Source: Pantoea alfalfae
GTDB taxonomy: Bacteria > Pseudomonadota > Gammaproteobacteria > Enterobacterales > Enterobacteriaceae
Direction of reading: 5' to 3'
Length of the DNA: 64,000 bases
NCBI RefSeq assembly: GCF_019880205.1
Contig: NZ_CP082292.1
Location: forward strand, 186,001-250,000
Positions 55,697 to 63,895 of the stretch are shown piece by piece (positions within the stretch are counted from its first letter, which is position 1; each line of letters opens with the position of its first letter). The notes beneath the pieces are model-generated. The model was not told the origin of the DNA and did not search any database. It saw nothing but the letters and a program-made list of their open reading frames with translations. The position numbers and the translations under genes are program-made.

Positions 55697-57133
55697 GTGC
55701 CAAAAAATGAGAGTCTGACTGGTCCATCGCTGCTTTCCACGCTGACACTCCAGCGCGGTACGTCACGTGGCCTCAGCGAACAGCTACGCCAGCTGATTGA
55801 ACAGGCGATTGGAGAAGGGCGCTTACAGCCCGGTGCGCGTCTGCCCTCCTGTCGCGATCTGGCGGTGCAGCTCGGCGTGGCGCGCGGCACGGTACGTGCC
55901 AGCTATGACATGCTGGTCGATGGTCAGTTTCTGCAGGCCAGAGGTGCGGCGGGTACCTTCGTCAGCCCATTACCGCCGTTGAAACCGGTCAGCGTCGATG
56001 CTGAACGCCAGCTGCTGGAGGGTGCAGAGGGGTATGAAGCGCCACCGCTGATCTTCCAGATGGGCATTCCTGCCAGCGATGCATTCCCGGCCAAAGTCTG
56101 GCTGCGCATTCTGCAGCGTCAGACGCGCATGCAGGTCAGCAGACCGGCCAGCTATCCCGATCCACGCGGCAGCTTAGCGTTGCGGCAGGCGCTGGTGGCC
56201 TACCTTGCGGTGGCACGCGGCCTGCGCTGTCAGACGGACCAGATTATTATTACCAGCGGCTATGCGGGCGCGATGGGCCTGATTGGCCTTGCGATGGATT
56301 TTCAGGGCAAAACGGCCTGGCTGGAAGATCCCGGATTCTGGGTGGCGCGTCGCGCGGTTGACGCGCTGCGCGTTACGCCGGTTGCCGTGCCGGTTGATGC
56401 CGAAGGGTTGCAGGTGGAGGCCGGGATGGCCCGCGCGCCGGATGCCGCTTTTGCGCTGGTGACACCAGGACAGCAGGCACCGCTTGGCATGACCATGAGT
56501 CTGGCACGCCGCCATGCATTGCTGAGCTGGGCCAGTCGCGAGCAGCGCTGGATTATCGAAGATGACTATCTCGGCGAGCTTCAGCCCGGTAATCGCGCGG
56601 CTCCGGCACTGGCCGCGCTCGACAGCGAGGGACGCGTATTGCACATCGGTACCTTCAGTAAGACGCTGACGCCGCACCTGCGGCTCGGTTTTATCGTGGT
56701 TCCGACGGCGCTGACGGCCCGCTTCGGCGAGGTGTGCGCATTACTTGCGCCAGCCTCTTCGGGATTGCTGCACAATGCGGTAGCGGAGTTTCTGCGGGAA
56801 GGTCACTTTATGCGGCATCTGCGGCGCATGAAGCGCGTCTATCAGGAGCGGCTGGAGCAGATGATCGCGGCGCTCCATCCTCACTTTCCCGATCTGCAAC
56901 GTGCCGGGCTGGCGGTGATTGTCCGCTTACCCGCCGGTACGCCGGATGAGGTGATTGCCCAGCAGGCAGCAGAGTGGGGCATGGCGCCGTCGCCGCTGTC
57001 GATCTGGTATCAGCAGGCGGATCAGCGCGGGGCAGGCCTGCTGCTGGGGGCGGCACATCTGCCACGTGAAGGTTATGCGCGCAGTGCCGAACGGCTAAAA
57101 GCGCTGGTCGATGCGCAGGCGGTCAGCTCCTGA
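55697..57133 (+). CDS. MocR-type GntR/aminotransferase transcription regulator
   Basis: 478 residues from GTG 55697 with GGAG eight bases upstream. The GntR helix-turn-helix is at about residues 25-75 (GARLPSCRDLAVQLGVARGTVRASYDML). The aminotransferase-like domain has EDDYLGEL and the PLP-lysine segment GTFSKTLTPHLRLGF. It is divergent from the AhpD-like gene and convergent with a small membrane-protein gene that its end overlaps by 11 bases. It is not closely similar to the MocR at 47.3-48.8 kb. Confidence 0.9.
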   Translation: MPKNESLTGPSLLSTLTLQRGTSRGLSEQLRQLIEQAIGEGRLQPGARLPSCRDLAVQLGVARGTVRASYDMLVDGQFLQARGAAGTFVSPLPPLKPVSVDAERQLLEGAEGYEAPPLIFQMGIPASDAFPAKVWLRILQRQTRMQVSRPASYPDPRGSLALRQALVAYLAVARGLRCQTDQIIITSGYAGAMGLIGLAMDFQGKTAWLEDPGFWVARRAVDALRVTPVAVPVDAEGLQVEAGMARAPDAAFALVTPGQQAPLGMTMSLARRHALLSWASREQRWIIEDDYLGELQPGNRAAPALAALDSEGRVLHIGTFSKTLTPHLRLGFIVVPTALTARFGEVCALLAPASSGLLHNAVAEFLREGHFMRHLRRMKRVYQERLEQMIAALHPHFPDLQRAGLAVIVRLPAGTPDEVIAQQAAEWGMAPSPLSIWYQQADQRGAGLLLGAAHLPREGYARSAERLKALVDAQAVSS

Positions 57134-57365
57134 ACCAGCGACGCCAGACAAAGCGGATCACAAAAAACTCCAGTGCGCCCAGCAGCAAAAACCAGACGCA
57201 AAACACCACCGTGTAGAGCTGATTCAGATCCTGCAGATGAAACATCTGCAACAGGTGCTGCGCCACCGTCACGCTAAAGGCGGGTGCGGGCAGCAGCAGC
57301 GCCGAGAGAAAGCCCAGCAGCAAAATGCCACCTGGCACGATCAACGTCTCAAAAGGGTTATTCAT
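57123..57365 (-). CDS. Small inner-membrane protein, two or three helices
   Basis: 80 residues with hydrophobic segments at about 9-30 and 47-71 and a positively charged end (RFVWRRWFRS). I think it belongs to a small conserved enterobacterial membrane family (possibly DUF1158) but cannot confirm this. Function unknown. It converges on the MocR gene and overlaps it by 11 bases. Confidence 0.75.
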   Translation of the reverse strand: MNNPFETLIVPGGILLLGFLSALLLPAPAFSVTVAQHLLQMFHLQDLNQLYTVVFCVWFLLLGALEFFVIRFVWRRWFRS

Positions 57366-57529
57366 AACCGGTTTCCCATATTTATCAGCCCGGCATTTTC
57401 AGGTAATCGGCGACAGGGTTCAATGGTGGCGTGCGCCAAAGCGCCATCCCGCAGCCCGAACCGGCCAGGTCAGACCGAAGAAAATGCTTTGCCACCATCG
57501 ACTTAGCGGCATTCATAGCGAATGATAAG

Positions 57530-57551
57530 AGTTATAGCCTTTGCTATACTT
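57530..57551. promoter_or_regulatory. MntR-type box upstream of mntP
   Basis: AGTTATAGCCTTTGCTATACTT is an inverted repeat close to the MntR consensus (ATAGC-N4-GCTAT core intact), 131 bases before mntP. Manganese-dependent MntR activates mntP in E. coli. Confidence 0.7.
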
Positions 57552-57681
57552 AAATCCCTGATTTTACTGTCTTTTTATCTTCAGGTTTGCATGGTAGACT
57601 GCGCCCACTTTTTCATAACTGAACACTTTGTGTGGTGAATTCAGCGTGAATTGCCGCTTTTTCGCCCCAGGTGAATAAATC

Positions 57682-58257
57682 ATGACCTTTATTGCTACTT
57701 TAATTCTTGCGCTGGGTATGTCGATGGACGCGTTTGCCGCTGCGCTGGGCAAAGGTGCCACACTGCATCGTCCTGGTTTTAAAGAAGCGCTGCGTACCGG
57801 TCTGATCTTTGGCACCATTGAAGCGCTGACTCCACTGATTGGCTGGGCGCTTGGCCTGGCCGCCAGCCGTTATATCATGGCATGGGATCACTGGGTTGCC
57901 TTCAGCCTGCTGGCGTTTCTCGGTGGCCGTATGATGATGGAAGGTTTCCGTAAGACGGCCGTCACCGAACCCTGCGAAGCCCCGCAAAGCCACGGCTTTA
58001 TGGTACTGGCAACTACCGCCGTCGCGACCAGCCTCGATGCGCTGGCTGTCGGTGTCGGACTGGCTTTCCTGCAGGTGAATATCATTACCACCGCGCTGAC
58101 CATTGGTGCCGCCACCACGGTGATGGCGACCACAGGCGTATTAGTCGGTCGCTTTATCGGTCCGGTGCTGGGAAAATGGGCGGAAGTGCTGGGTGGCGTG
58201 GTCTTAATCGCCGTAGGCTCCACCATTCTGTTGCAGCATCTCGGCTACACCGCCTAG
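57682..58257 (+). CDS. mntP: Manganese efflux pump
   Basis: Exports excess Mn2+ across the inner membrane. It has 191 residues (E. coli 188) and six helices in two repeats. Conserved acidic positions are in [14 protein letters not shown] and [15 protein letters not shown]. An MntR-type box lies upstream. I do not see the GGGGAGTAG core of a yybP-ykoY manganese riboswitch in the 130-base leader, although E. coli mntP has one. Confidence 0.95.
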   Translation: MTFIATLILALGMSMDAFAAALGKGATLHRPGFKEALRTGLIFGTIEALTPLIGWALGLAASRYIMAWDHWVAFSLLAFLGGRMMMEGFRKTAVTEPCEAPQSHGFMVLATTAVATSLDALAVGVGLAFLQVNIITTALTIGAATTVMATTGVLVGRFIGPVLGKWAEVLGGVVLIAVGSTILLQHLGYTA

Positions 58258-58284
58258 TGCTTTTGCACATAAAAGCGGCATTTT

Positions 58285-58300
58285 TGTGATCTGGTTCAAA
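58285..58300 (+). promoter_or_regulatory. Candidate CRP site before the AzuC-like peptide
   Basis: TGTGA-N6-TCAAA matches the CRP consensus TGTGA-N6-TCACA in 9 of 10 bases. It lies just upstream of a good promoter, TTGCTG (58306-58311) and TATACT (58329-58334) with 17 bases between. E. coli azuC is regulated by CRP. Confidence 0.5.
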
Positions 58301-58373
58301 TTTATTTGCTGTTAAAACGCACAGGCGCTATACTTTTTCAGTATATCTTCAACTAAATTTGAACAGGTATTTC

Positions 58374-58451
58374 ATGAAACGCATCATTAAACACGTATTC
58401 CGCGCTTACGTTGAGACGTTCAAACACGTACCGCCGGGTGCCATGTACTAA
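58374..58451 (+). CDS. AzuC-like micro-peptide
   Basis: 25 residues: basic amphipathic start MKRIIKHVFRAY, then ETFKHVPPGAMY. The pattern Y-x-x-T-F-K-x-V-P-P-G-x-M matches E. coli AzuC (28 residues), a membrane-associated peptide reported to bind GlpD and encoded by the dual-function RNA AzuCR. Here ATG 58374 has an AGG site and a strong promoter with a CRP-like site upstream. A long stem-loop follows. Recognition is by motif from memory, and the RNA function is untested. Confidence 0.72.
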   Translation: MKRIIKHVFRAYVETFKHVPPGAMY

Positions 58452-58469
58452 GTACCCTGTAAGAAACCC

Positions 58470-58515
58470 TCGATAATCGCGGTCAGGGATCGACCTGTGA
58501 TTATCACCTTTTCTG
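58470..58515 (+). terminator. Stem-loop and T-rich tail after the AzuC-like gene
   Basis: GATAATC (58472-58478) pairs with GATTATC (58499-58505), with an inner GGTC/GACC pairing, followed by ACCTTTTCTGCTTTTT. It would end a transcript of roughly 170 bases. Confidence 0.6.
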
Positions 58516-58866
58516 CTTTTTCTGCCTTTGCTTCTGCTGATTTAAACCCGCGTTTTTGCACTTCGGGTGCATCTGACTGGCTGCTAACACTCTCCTTCTG
58601 ATTCCCCCGTTATATGCCGCTTTATGGCGACGAGACTGCTTCTGTAACTGGCGGTGACGTACCTGCTGAAATCCCCATCAATCTGCGCGCAATGGGAAAG
58701 CCTTCACGTTCAATGGAATCAGAAGCCCCCGGAATGAAGCTGAATGCCCGCCTGAAACGGTCTGCTAACCACAAACCCAGTGCGCTATCCGGCAGCGGTG
58801 AGTGACTTTTGCGGGTGGATAAGCAGAAAAATGCGTCAATTTTCGCCCGGCAAAAACGCGCCTGTC
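58516..58866. other. Intergenic region before the LysR gene
   Basis: About 350 bases. I see no supported gene, repeat or RNA. The 63-codon plus-strand frame at 58614-58805 has no ribosome-binding site and unlikely composition. Confidence 0.5.
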
Positions 58867-59772
58867 TTAAATCGCATCGGCCACAAATTCAATAAATGTC
58901 CGTACTTTCGAATTGAGTGCCGAACGTTCGGTGACACAGGCATAGATATTCATGGGCAGGGACTCAATGGTGCTCTCGCCACTGTGACCTGACCAGGACA
59001 AAGGCCTTAGCAGACCGCTGTCTATCAGCGGCTGAGCAACAAAGCTTGCCAGACGGGCAATGCCGCCGCCGTTTATGGCTATTTTAGCAATAATATCAAT
59101 ATCATCGCTGATAAAACTGGGGTTAGGTTTTGCATTGACAGGCTGTCCGTTGACCATGAACGTCCATGGCAGAAACCGTCTGTCGGTGGGATAGCGGAAA
59201 ACCAGGCAGGCGTGCTGGCTAAGTTCTCCAGGCGTCTGAGGCGTGCCAGCGCGATCAAGGTAAGCGGGAGCCGCACAGAATATAAAGGGTAGCGATGCGA
59301 TTTTTCTGGCGATGAGTTGATCATTCAACTGTGCTTCGATGCGGATACTGACATCGACGCCTTCCAGGCGATGATCGACGTTGCGATCGGTACTGATCAG
59401 TTCAATATCTATATCGGGGAAAGACGCTTTGAAAGCGGGCATAAGGGGAGCCAGAACGTACCGACCAAACGCGGCTGTCGTAGCGATACAAAGTGGCCCC
59501 TGCGGTTTGGTTTCATTCGCTGCAGCCTGAGAGGCGAGTTCGATATCATGTGGGATGTGACGGACTTTCTCGAAATAGCGTTTACCGTTTTCCGTTAAGG
59601 TCATGCTGCGGGTGGTACGCGATAGCAGTCGCACGCCCAGATGCGCTTCAAGACGGGAAAGACTCTGGCTGACTGCTGCCGGACTCATACCTTTAACGCG
59701 TGCCGCCGCTGCAATACTGCCGTTTTCCACCACGCGGATAAAAGTGCTAATCAGCCCTAAAATGTCCATCAT
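58867..59772 (-). CDS. LysR-family transcription regulator
   Basis: 301 residues. The helix-turn-helix MSPAAVSQSLSRLEAHLGVR is near residue 30, followed by a standard effector domain. It belongs to the large AaeR/DsdC-like group that often regulates a divergent neighbour, here the DUF2798 membrane protein 125 bases away. Signal and targets are unknown. Confidence 0.9.
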   Translation of the reverse strand: MMDILGLISTFIRVVENGSIAAAARVKGMSPAAVSQSLSRLEAHLGVRLLSRTTRSMTLTENGKRYFEKVRHIPHDIELASQAAANETKPQGPLCIATTAAFGRYVLAPLMPAFKASFPDIDIELISTDRNVDHRLEGVDVSIRIEAQLNDQLIARKIASLPFIFCAAPAYLDRAGTPQTPGELSQHACLVFRYPTDRRFLPWTFMVNGQPVNAKPNPSFISDDIDIIAKIAINGGGIARLASFVAQPLIDSGLLRPLSWSGHSGESTIESLPMNIYACVTERSALNSKVRTFIEFVADAI

Positions 59773-59897
59773 ATCCTCAACGGTTAATTCGTCAATTTTA
59801 CTTAATAACGATTAAAGCATAACCGCTCTACACCCCCCCGCATAAGCTTGTTAAGTTAGCCGCAGTCTTCTCTACTTTTGTTAAACAGGATATTCAG

Positions 59898-60161
59898 ATG
59901 ACTGATGCTGCAACAAAAAAAACCTTACGAACCCGTTTGCCGGTGCGCACGGCACCTTACATATTTGCGTTTTACATGGCGATCATCATGGCGTTCCTGA
60001 TGAGTCTGGTTATCACGTTAGCCGAATTCGGAATGGGACCTCATTACATGACAAATGTGATGAATGCTTACCAGGTCGCCATGCCAGCCGCTTTCTTTTG
60101 CATACTGGTTGTCCGTCCTGTTGTTATCCGGCTCGTAGGATTGACCGTTCACGGTCACTGA
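59898..60161 (+). CDS. DUF2798-type small membrane protein
   Basis: 87 residues with a basic N-terminus and two transmembrane helices (about 21-41 and 59-80), typical of DUF2798. Function unknown. It is divergent from a LysR gene, a frequent arrangement for this family. Confidence 0.8.
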   Translation: MTDAATKKTLRTRLPVRTAPYIFAFYMAIIMAFLMSLVITLAEFGMGPHYMTNVMNAYQVAMPAAFFCILVVRPVVIRLVGLTVHGH

Positions 60162-60669
60162 GACAGTCAGCATGCTCAAAATGGGCGGACAGATAGGGTT
60201 TAGCCCGCTTCTCGCTCATCGCGGCAGGCTGCTTCTGCACCAGAATGGAGGCGGGTGACAAACCTCCAGCATTTCAGATGCAGGGTGAGGGCGGGCGGGC
60301 CGTCCGGATACTGACCGGTATCAGGATGAAAGATACCGAAGAGCCGGGCGTACGACATGCAGCAGGTAACGCTCACAGATAAGCAGGGCGAGAAAACCCT
60401 TTCGCTGGCCGTGCGGAAATTTTTAGGCGATGTAACATTACTGGCTCTGTTTTATTGTTAAGCATCAACGTTAAATCGGCACCGTCATTATGACAGGATT
60501 TGCCTGCTCCTCTTCGCACACAGCGGGGCCTGAAGCACTTCCTGAGTAGTCAAAATATAACGGCCATTCAGCCATCTGAGCGTTTAAATGGTTAAAATAA
60601 ATAAACTTATACATTGCTAAATTATTATCGCTATGTCTTAATGCGTCATCGGTTTGGAACACAGACCTT
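60162..60669. other. Intergenic region with no clear gene
   Basis: About 500 bases after the DUF2798 gene. Apart from one doubtful minus-strand frame (listed separately), no gene is supported. Short frames on the plus strand at 60357 lack conservation I can recognise. This could be decayed coding sequence. Confidence 0.4.
60471..60662 (-). CDS. Doubtful small hypothetical protein
   Basis: 63 residues from GTG 60662 with a TAAGG site four bases upstream. Composition is protein-like, with several aromatics (FIYFNHLNAQMAEWPLYFDY), but I recognise no family. The start abuts the cold-shock gene leader. It may be chance. Confidence 0.28.
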   Translation of the reverse strand: MFQTDDALRHSDNNLAMYKFIYFNHLNAQMAEWPLYFDYSGSASGPAVCEEEQANPVIMTVPI

Positions 60670-60820
60670 ATGAAAGCAGTTTTAGTAAAGTAGTCCTCAG
60701 TTCAAGTGTTATCCACAGATATCCTTCTTCGAGAGCCTCCTCCTAAGTGCCCAATAAGTAAATCTCTAACTACAGGCCATCTTCGCCGCTCTTAGTGGCT
60801 AATCGATTAAGGAAATATCT
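60670..60820 (+). promoter_or_regulatory. cspA-type long 5' leader
   Basis: About 150 bases before the cold-shock gene, resembling the E. coli cspA leader in order and wording: AAAGCAGT, AGTCC..TCAAGTGTTATC, then GCCATCTTCGCCGCTCTTAGTGGC close to the start. In E. coli this leader changes structure with temperature and raises translation in the cold. The transcript start is inferred. Confidence 0.6.
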
Positions 60821-61033
60821 ATGTCTGACAAAATGACTGGTTTAGTAAAATGGTTTAATTCAGATAAAGGTTTTGGCTTTATCACTCCCGATGATGGCAG
60901 CAAAGATGTATTCGTGCATTTCTCTGCTATCCAGGGTGATAACTACAAAACGCTTGATGAAGGTCAGAAAGTCTCCTTCACCATTGAAAATGGCGCCAAA
61001 GGCCCTGCAGCCGGCAACGTCACAGCGCAGTAA
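60821..61033 (+). CDS. Cold-shock protein, CspA family
   Basis: 70 residues, a single OB-fold RNA/DNA chaperone. RNP1 KGFGFI is at residues 16-21 and RNP2 VFVHF at 30-34, closest to CspA by eye ([28 protein letters not shown]). An AAGGA site precedes ATG 60821. The long leader suggests cold induction. Which csp paralogue it is cannot be settled from this window. Confidence 0.95.
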   Translation: MSDKMTGLVKWFNSDKGFGFITPDDGSKDVFVHFSAIQGDNYKTLDEGQKVSFTIENGAKGPAAGNVTAQ

Positions 61034-61112
61034 GCCGCGCTCATTATCAGCGACGCTTACAATAGCGATGAAGACATAAGTCTGAGCAGATAAGCTCTGC
61101 TGATAATAAAAT

Positions 61113-61136
61113 AAACCCGCTCAGTGCGGGTTTTTT
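61113..61136 (+). terminator. Terminator after the cold-shock gene
   Basis: 8-bp stem AAACCCGC/GCGGGTTT with a five-base loop and a run of T. Confidence 0.9.
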
Positions 61137-61256
61137 ATTGCCTGAAATTCGTATTATCTTTCGCATTAATTCTGGTCTGCTGACCTGCTACGTATTTATT
61201 CGTCCGTCCACCTCGATGTTAATCCTCTCTTCATAAGCCCTGCCCGTTATGAAATG

Positions 61257-61415
61257 TCAGGTTAAACCATCGGGCAAAGCCATCACGCGCCTTTTGAAAT
61301 CAGCGATGTTCCACTGAGGCGTATTACTGATTGCCAGCAAGTAATCCATTTCTTTTGCTAACGCTGGATATCGGGCATCGAATGTAAAGCGATACTCCTC
61401 GGGTGTTTCAGTCAT
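61257..61415 (-). CDS. Small hypothetical protein
   Basis: 52 residues from ATG 61415 (MTETPEEYRFTFDARYPALA), with GGGA five bases upstream. ATG 61439 would add eight residues. It is a soluble, charged protein with a balanced composition (EMDYLLAISNTPQWNIADFKRRV), which argues for a real gene. I recognise no family. It stands alone between the cold-shock gene and the hydrolase operon. Confidence 0.55.
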   Translation of the reverse strand: MTETPEEYRFTFDARYPALAKEMDYLLAISNTPQWNIADFKRRVMALPDGLT

Positions 61416-61583
61416 TGCCTTCCCGCTTACACCAGACATATCTCCCGCCAGAGTTTATCACCCGCAATGCCAGCTTCTTCTTATGCGAAACCCCATACTT
61501 ATTTCACACCATCACGCGGATAACCCGCCTGCTGCCCGATCCCGTCCTACACTGAATTATTCTCCCCAAATCAGGAGCAGCGG

Positions 61584-62495
61584 ATGATCCAGAAGCATCA
61601 ACGAAAACAGGCAGCGATTGTGGCAGGCGTGGGATTAGGTGTGGCGGCTACGCTTTGGGGTATGAAACGCTGGCAGCAGCTGAAGCAGACACCGCCAGTG
61701 TCGCCGCGCAGTCATCACGCCGGGCTGGCGGGTTATTTTCAGCAGGTAGGCGACTGGCGTATGTTTACCCGCGTCACGCCCAATGAAGATAGGGGGCTGC
61801 CGGTGGTACTGGTTCACGGTCTGGTAATGTCGGGCCGGGCGATGGAACCGCTGGCGCTGGCGCTGGGCCGCGACTATCACGTGCTGGTGCCGGATCTGCC
61901 CGGTTTTGGGGCCAGTGCGCTGCCTGCTTCTGCGCCGATCATGTCCGTGGATGAGCAGGCTGAGGCGCTCTGGCTCTGGCTACAGCACAACGGGTTTCAG
62001 CGTGCTATCTGGGTCGGGAACTCGTTTGGGTGTCAGATTCTGGCGGCACTGGCGGTGAAATACCCGCAGGCAGTGGCGGGGCTGGTGTTGCAGGGGCCGA
62101 CGGTCGATCGTCATGCCCGCAGCCTGCCGCGTCAGTTGTGGCGCAACTGGTGTAATGGCCGACTGGAGTCGCGTCGTCCGCCGGGGCCGCTGGCCCGTAT
62201 CGATTACGCTAAAGCGGGGCTATGGCGCGCCTTTGGCACGATGCGCGCCATGATGCGCGATCGCATCGAACATCGTCTGACTTACATCACTGCGCCGACG
62301 CTGCTGCTGCGCGGCTCGCGCGATCCCATCTGTCGGGCGCGCTGGCTGGATGAGCTTGCTGCCCTGATGCCACACAGCGAACGCCTGACGCTGCGCGACG
62401 GCACCCATACGCTGCACTACGTCTATCCGTGGAGTTTCTGCAACGCCATTCGCCCCTTCCTGGCGCGTATTCAGCAGGAGAATCAGCATGAATAA
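61584..62495 (+). CDS. Alpha/beta-fold hydrolase with an N-terminal membrane anchor
   Basis: 303 residues. A hydrophobic segment at about 11-27 after a basic start suggests a membrane anchor. The catalytic domain has LVHGLVMSG (oxyanion), DLPGFGAS, the nucleophile Ser147 in GNSFGCQ, an aspartate in LRGSRDPICRARW and His275 in DGTHTLHY. The triad is complete, so it should be active on an ester, lactone or similar bond; the substrate is unknown. It overlaps the next gene by eight bases. Confidence 0.88.
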   Translation: MIQKHQRKQAAIVAGVGLGVAATLWGMKRWQQLKQTPPVSPRSHHAGLAGYFQQVGDWRMFTRVTPNEDRGLPVVLVHGLVMSGRAMEPLALALGRDYHVLVPDLPGFGASALPASAPIMSVDEQAEALWLWLQHNGFQRAIWVGNSFGCQILAALAVKYPQAVAGLVLQGPTVDRHARSLPRQLWRNWCNGRLESRRPPGPLARIDYAKAGLWRAFGTMRAMMRDRIEHRLTYITAPTLLLRGSRDPICRARWLDELAALMPHSERLTLRDGTHTLHYVYPWSFCNAIRPFLARIQQENQHE

Positions 62496-63879
62496 ACCGC
62501 CCAAGGGCATCGCCCGTTTTGACTCGGCAGCTGCCATGCTGCTGGCGCTGGCCAATGCGCTCCACGATCGACCCTTTGCCAGCCCGAGCCAGTCTCCGAC
62601 GCTCGACCGGCTGCTACCCTCACTGAACCGTCTGCCGACCGGGCTGCGCGAGTGGGGCTATGCGCTGGGCGGCATGGCAGAGGGCATCAGCCTGCGTCAG
62701 GCGGGCGAGCTGGATGTGGAAGGCATCGCAGAATGGATGGTCAGCGAGTACCCGCAGCAGGACTATCCGGCGGCGTTTATTGGCTCGTCAAACGGTGCGC
62801 TGGTGCACCTGGCATCGGCGATGGGCGTGCCCTGGCTGCCGCAGACCTTTCTCTGTCCGGTGCGGGCGACTAACAGCGATCCCGATGATGCGATGGCGAG
62901 CTTTGAGCAGGGCAAAGAGATAGCCGCAGCCCTGCTGGCCGCCTGGCCGAGGCTGGCGGTGCACCATATGCATGACCCGAATCAGGATCGCCTGATGCTC
63001 GACCAGATGCGCTATTTCCGGCTGAAACTGCGCGAATTGCCGCTGGCTTTTAATGAGTTTCTGATGGGGAGCCTGCCCGCGGGTTCAACGCTGTTTATCA
63101 ACCACTGCACCCGCCAGTGGCCGGTGACTCGCACCAGCGATCGCTCGTTTTTCCAGTTTGGCGCACTTGGTGGCGCAACCGAAAAAGAGTATTTACAGGG
63201 TGGCCCGCGGGTAGCGGAATATCTGGCGAGTTACGGCATTGATCGTGAGCGCTGGACGCCGCCTGACATCACCGACCACGTACCGGAAGCGGAGTGGGGC
63301 CTGGATGGTTATCTGATTTCCCCGCTGAAAAAACTGGCGGCGGCGCAGAACTGGAAACTGATGGAGATTCGTTACGAAGACCCGGAAGCGATGAGTTATG
63401 TGGTGGCGGAGATTTATCGCGACTGGTATCTGGCAGCGGGCATTTTACCGACCCGGCTGACGGTGGACAGCTTCCTGTTAATGGATCCCTGGTGTACCCA
63501 GCAGCAGCAGGCAATACCGTTCTGGCTGGTATTCTGCACCGAACCGTCCGCTGCAGCGCTGCAGCGCTTCCTGGAAAAACAGCCGCCGTTCCGCAACATT
63601 GACATGATGCTCTTTTCTCACGGCACCGACAGTATCGGGCTGGCGGAGATTGATCGCTGGCGGGCGCTGCTCTCTTATGCGCGTGATGAGGGGGTATTGA
63701 TCGGGGTGGATGAAGCGCGTTTCCCGCGTGACTTTGCGACGTTTGCCCGCTTCGACTCGGCACTGCGTGAACGGGCACCGCTGTTGCCACCGCCACCTCC
63801 TCTGAGTACAGAGAAGGTGATGACGGGCATTAAACGTTACGGTGCGAAATATGGCGTCACCCTGACGGCGCTGACGTAG
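62488..63879 (+). CDS. Uncharacterised protein with an alpha/beta-hydrolase-like motif
   Basis: 463 residues, coupled to the preceding hydrolase by an eight-base overlap. Around residues 94-110, AAFIGSSNGALVHLASAMG has the nucleophile-elbow form G-x-S-x-G (Ser101). No other catalytic residues can be placed with certainty. A Pro-rich stretch (LLPPPPPLS) lies near the C-terminus. No signal peptide or membrane helix is evident. I do not recognise the family. The pairing suggests that both proteins act in one pathway. Confidence 0.8.
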   Translation: MNKPPKGIARFDSAAAMLLALANALHDRPFASPSQSPTLDRLLPSLNRLPTGLREWGYALGGMAEGISLRQAGELDVEGIAEWMVSEYPQQDYPAAFIGSSNGALVHLASAMGVPWLPQTFLCPVRATNSDPDDAMASFEQGKEIAAALLAAWPRLAVHHMHDPNQDRLMLDQMRYFRLKLRELPLAFNEFLMGSLPAGSTLFINHCTRQWPVTRTSDRSFFQFGALGGATEKEYLQGGPRVAEYLASYGIDRERWTPPDITDHVPEAEWGLDGYLISPLKKLAAAQNWKLMEIRYEDPEAMSYVVAEIYRDWYLAAGILPTRLTVDSFLLMDPWCTQQQQAIPFWLVFCTEPSAAALQRFLEKQPPFRNIDMMLFSHGTDSIGLAEIDRWRALLSYARDEGVLIGVDEARFPRDFATFARFDSALRERAPLLPPPPPLSTEKVMTGIKRYGAKYGVTLTALT

Positions 63880-63895
63880 CCGCCGTCAGTTGTGA

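Noticed and set aside
58614-58805. 63-codon plus-strand frame before the LysR gene
   Set aside because: No ribosome-binding site or recognisable similarity; likely chance.
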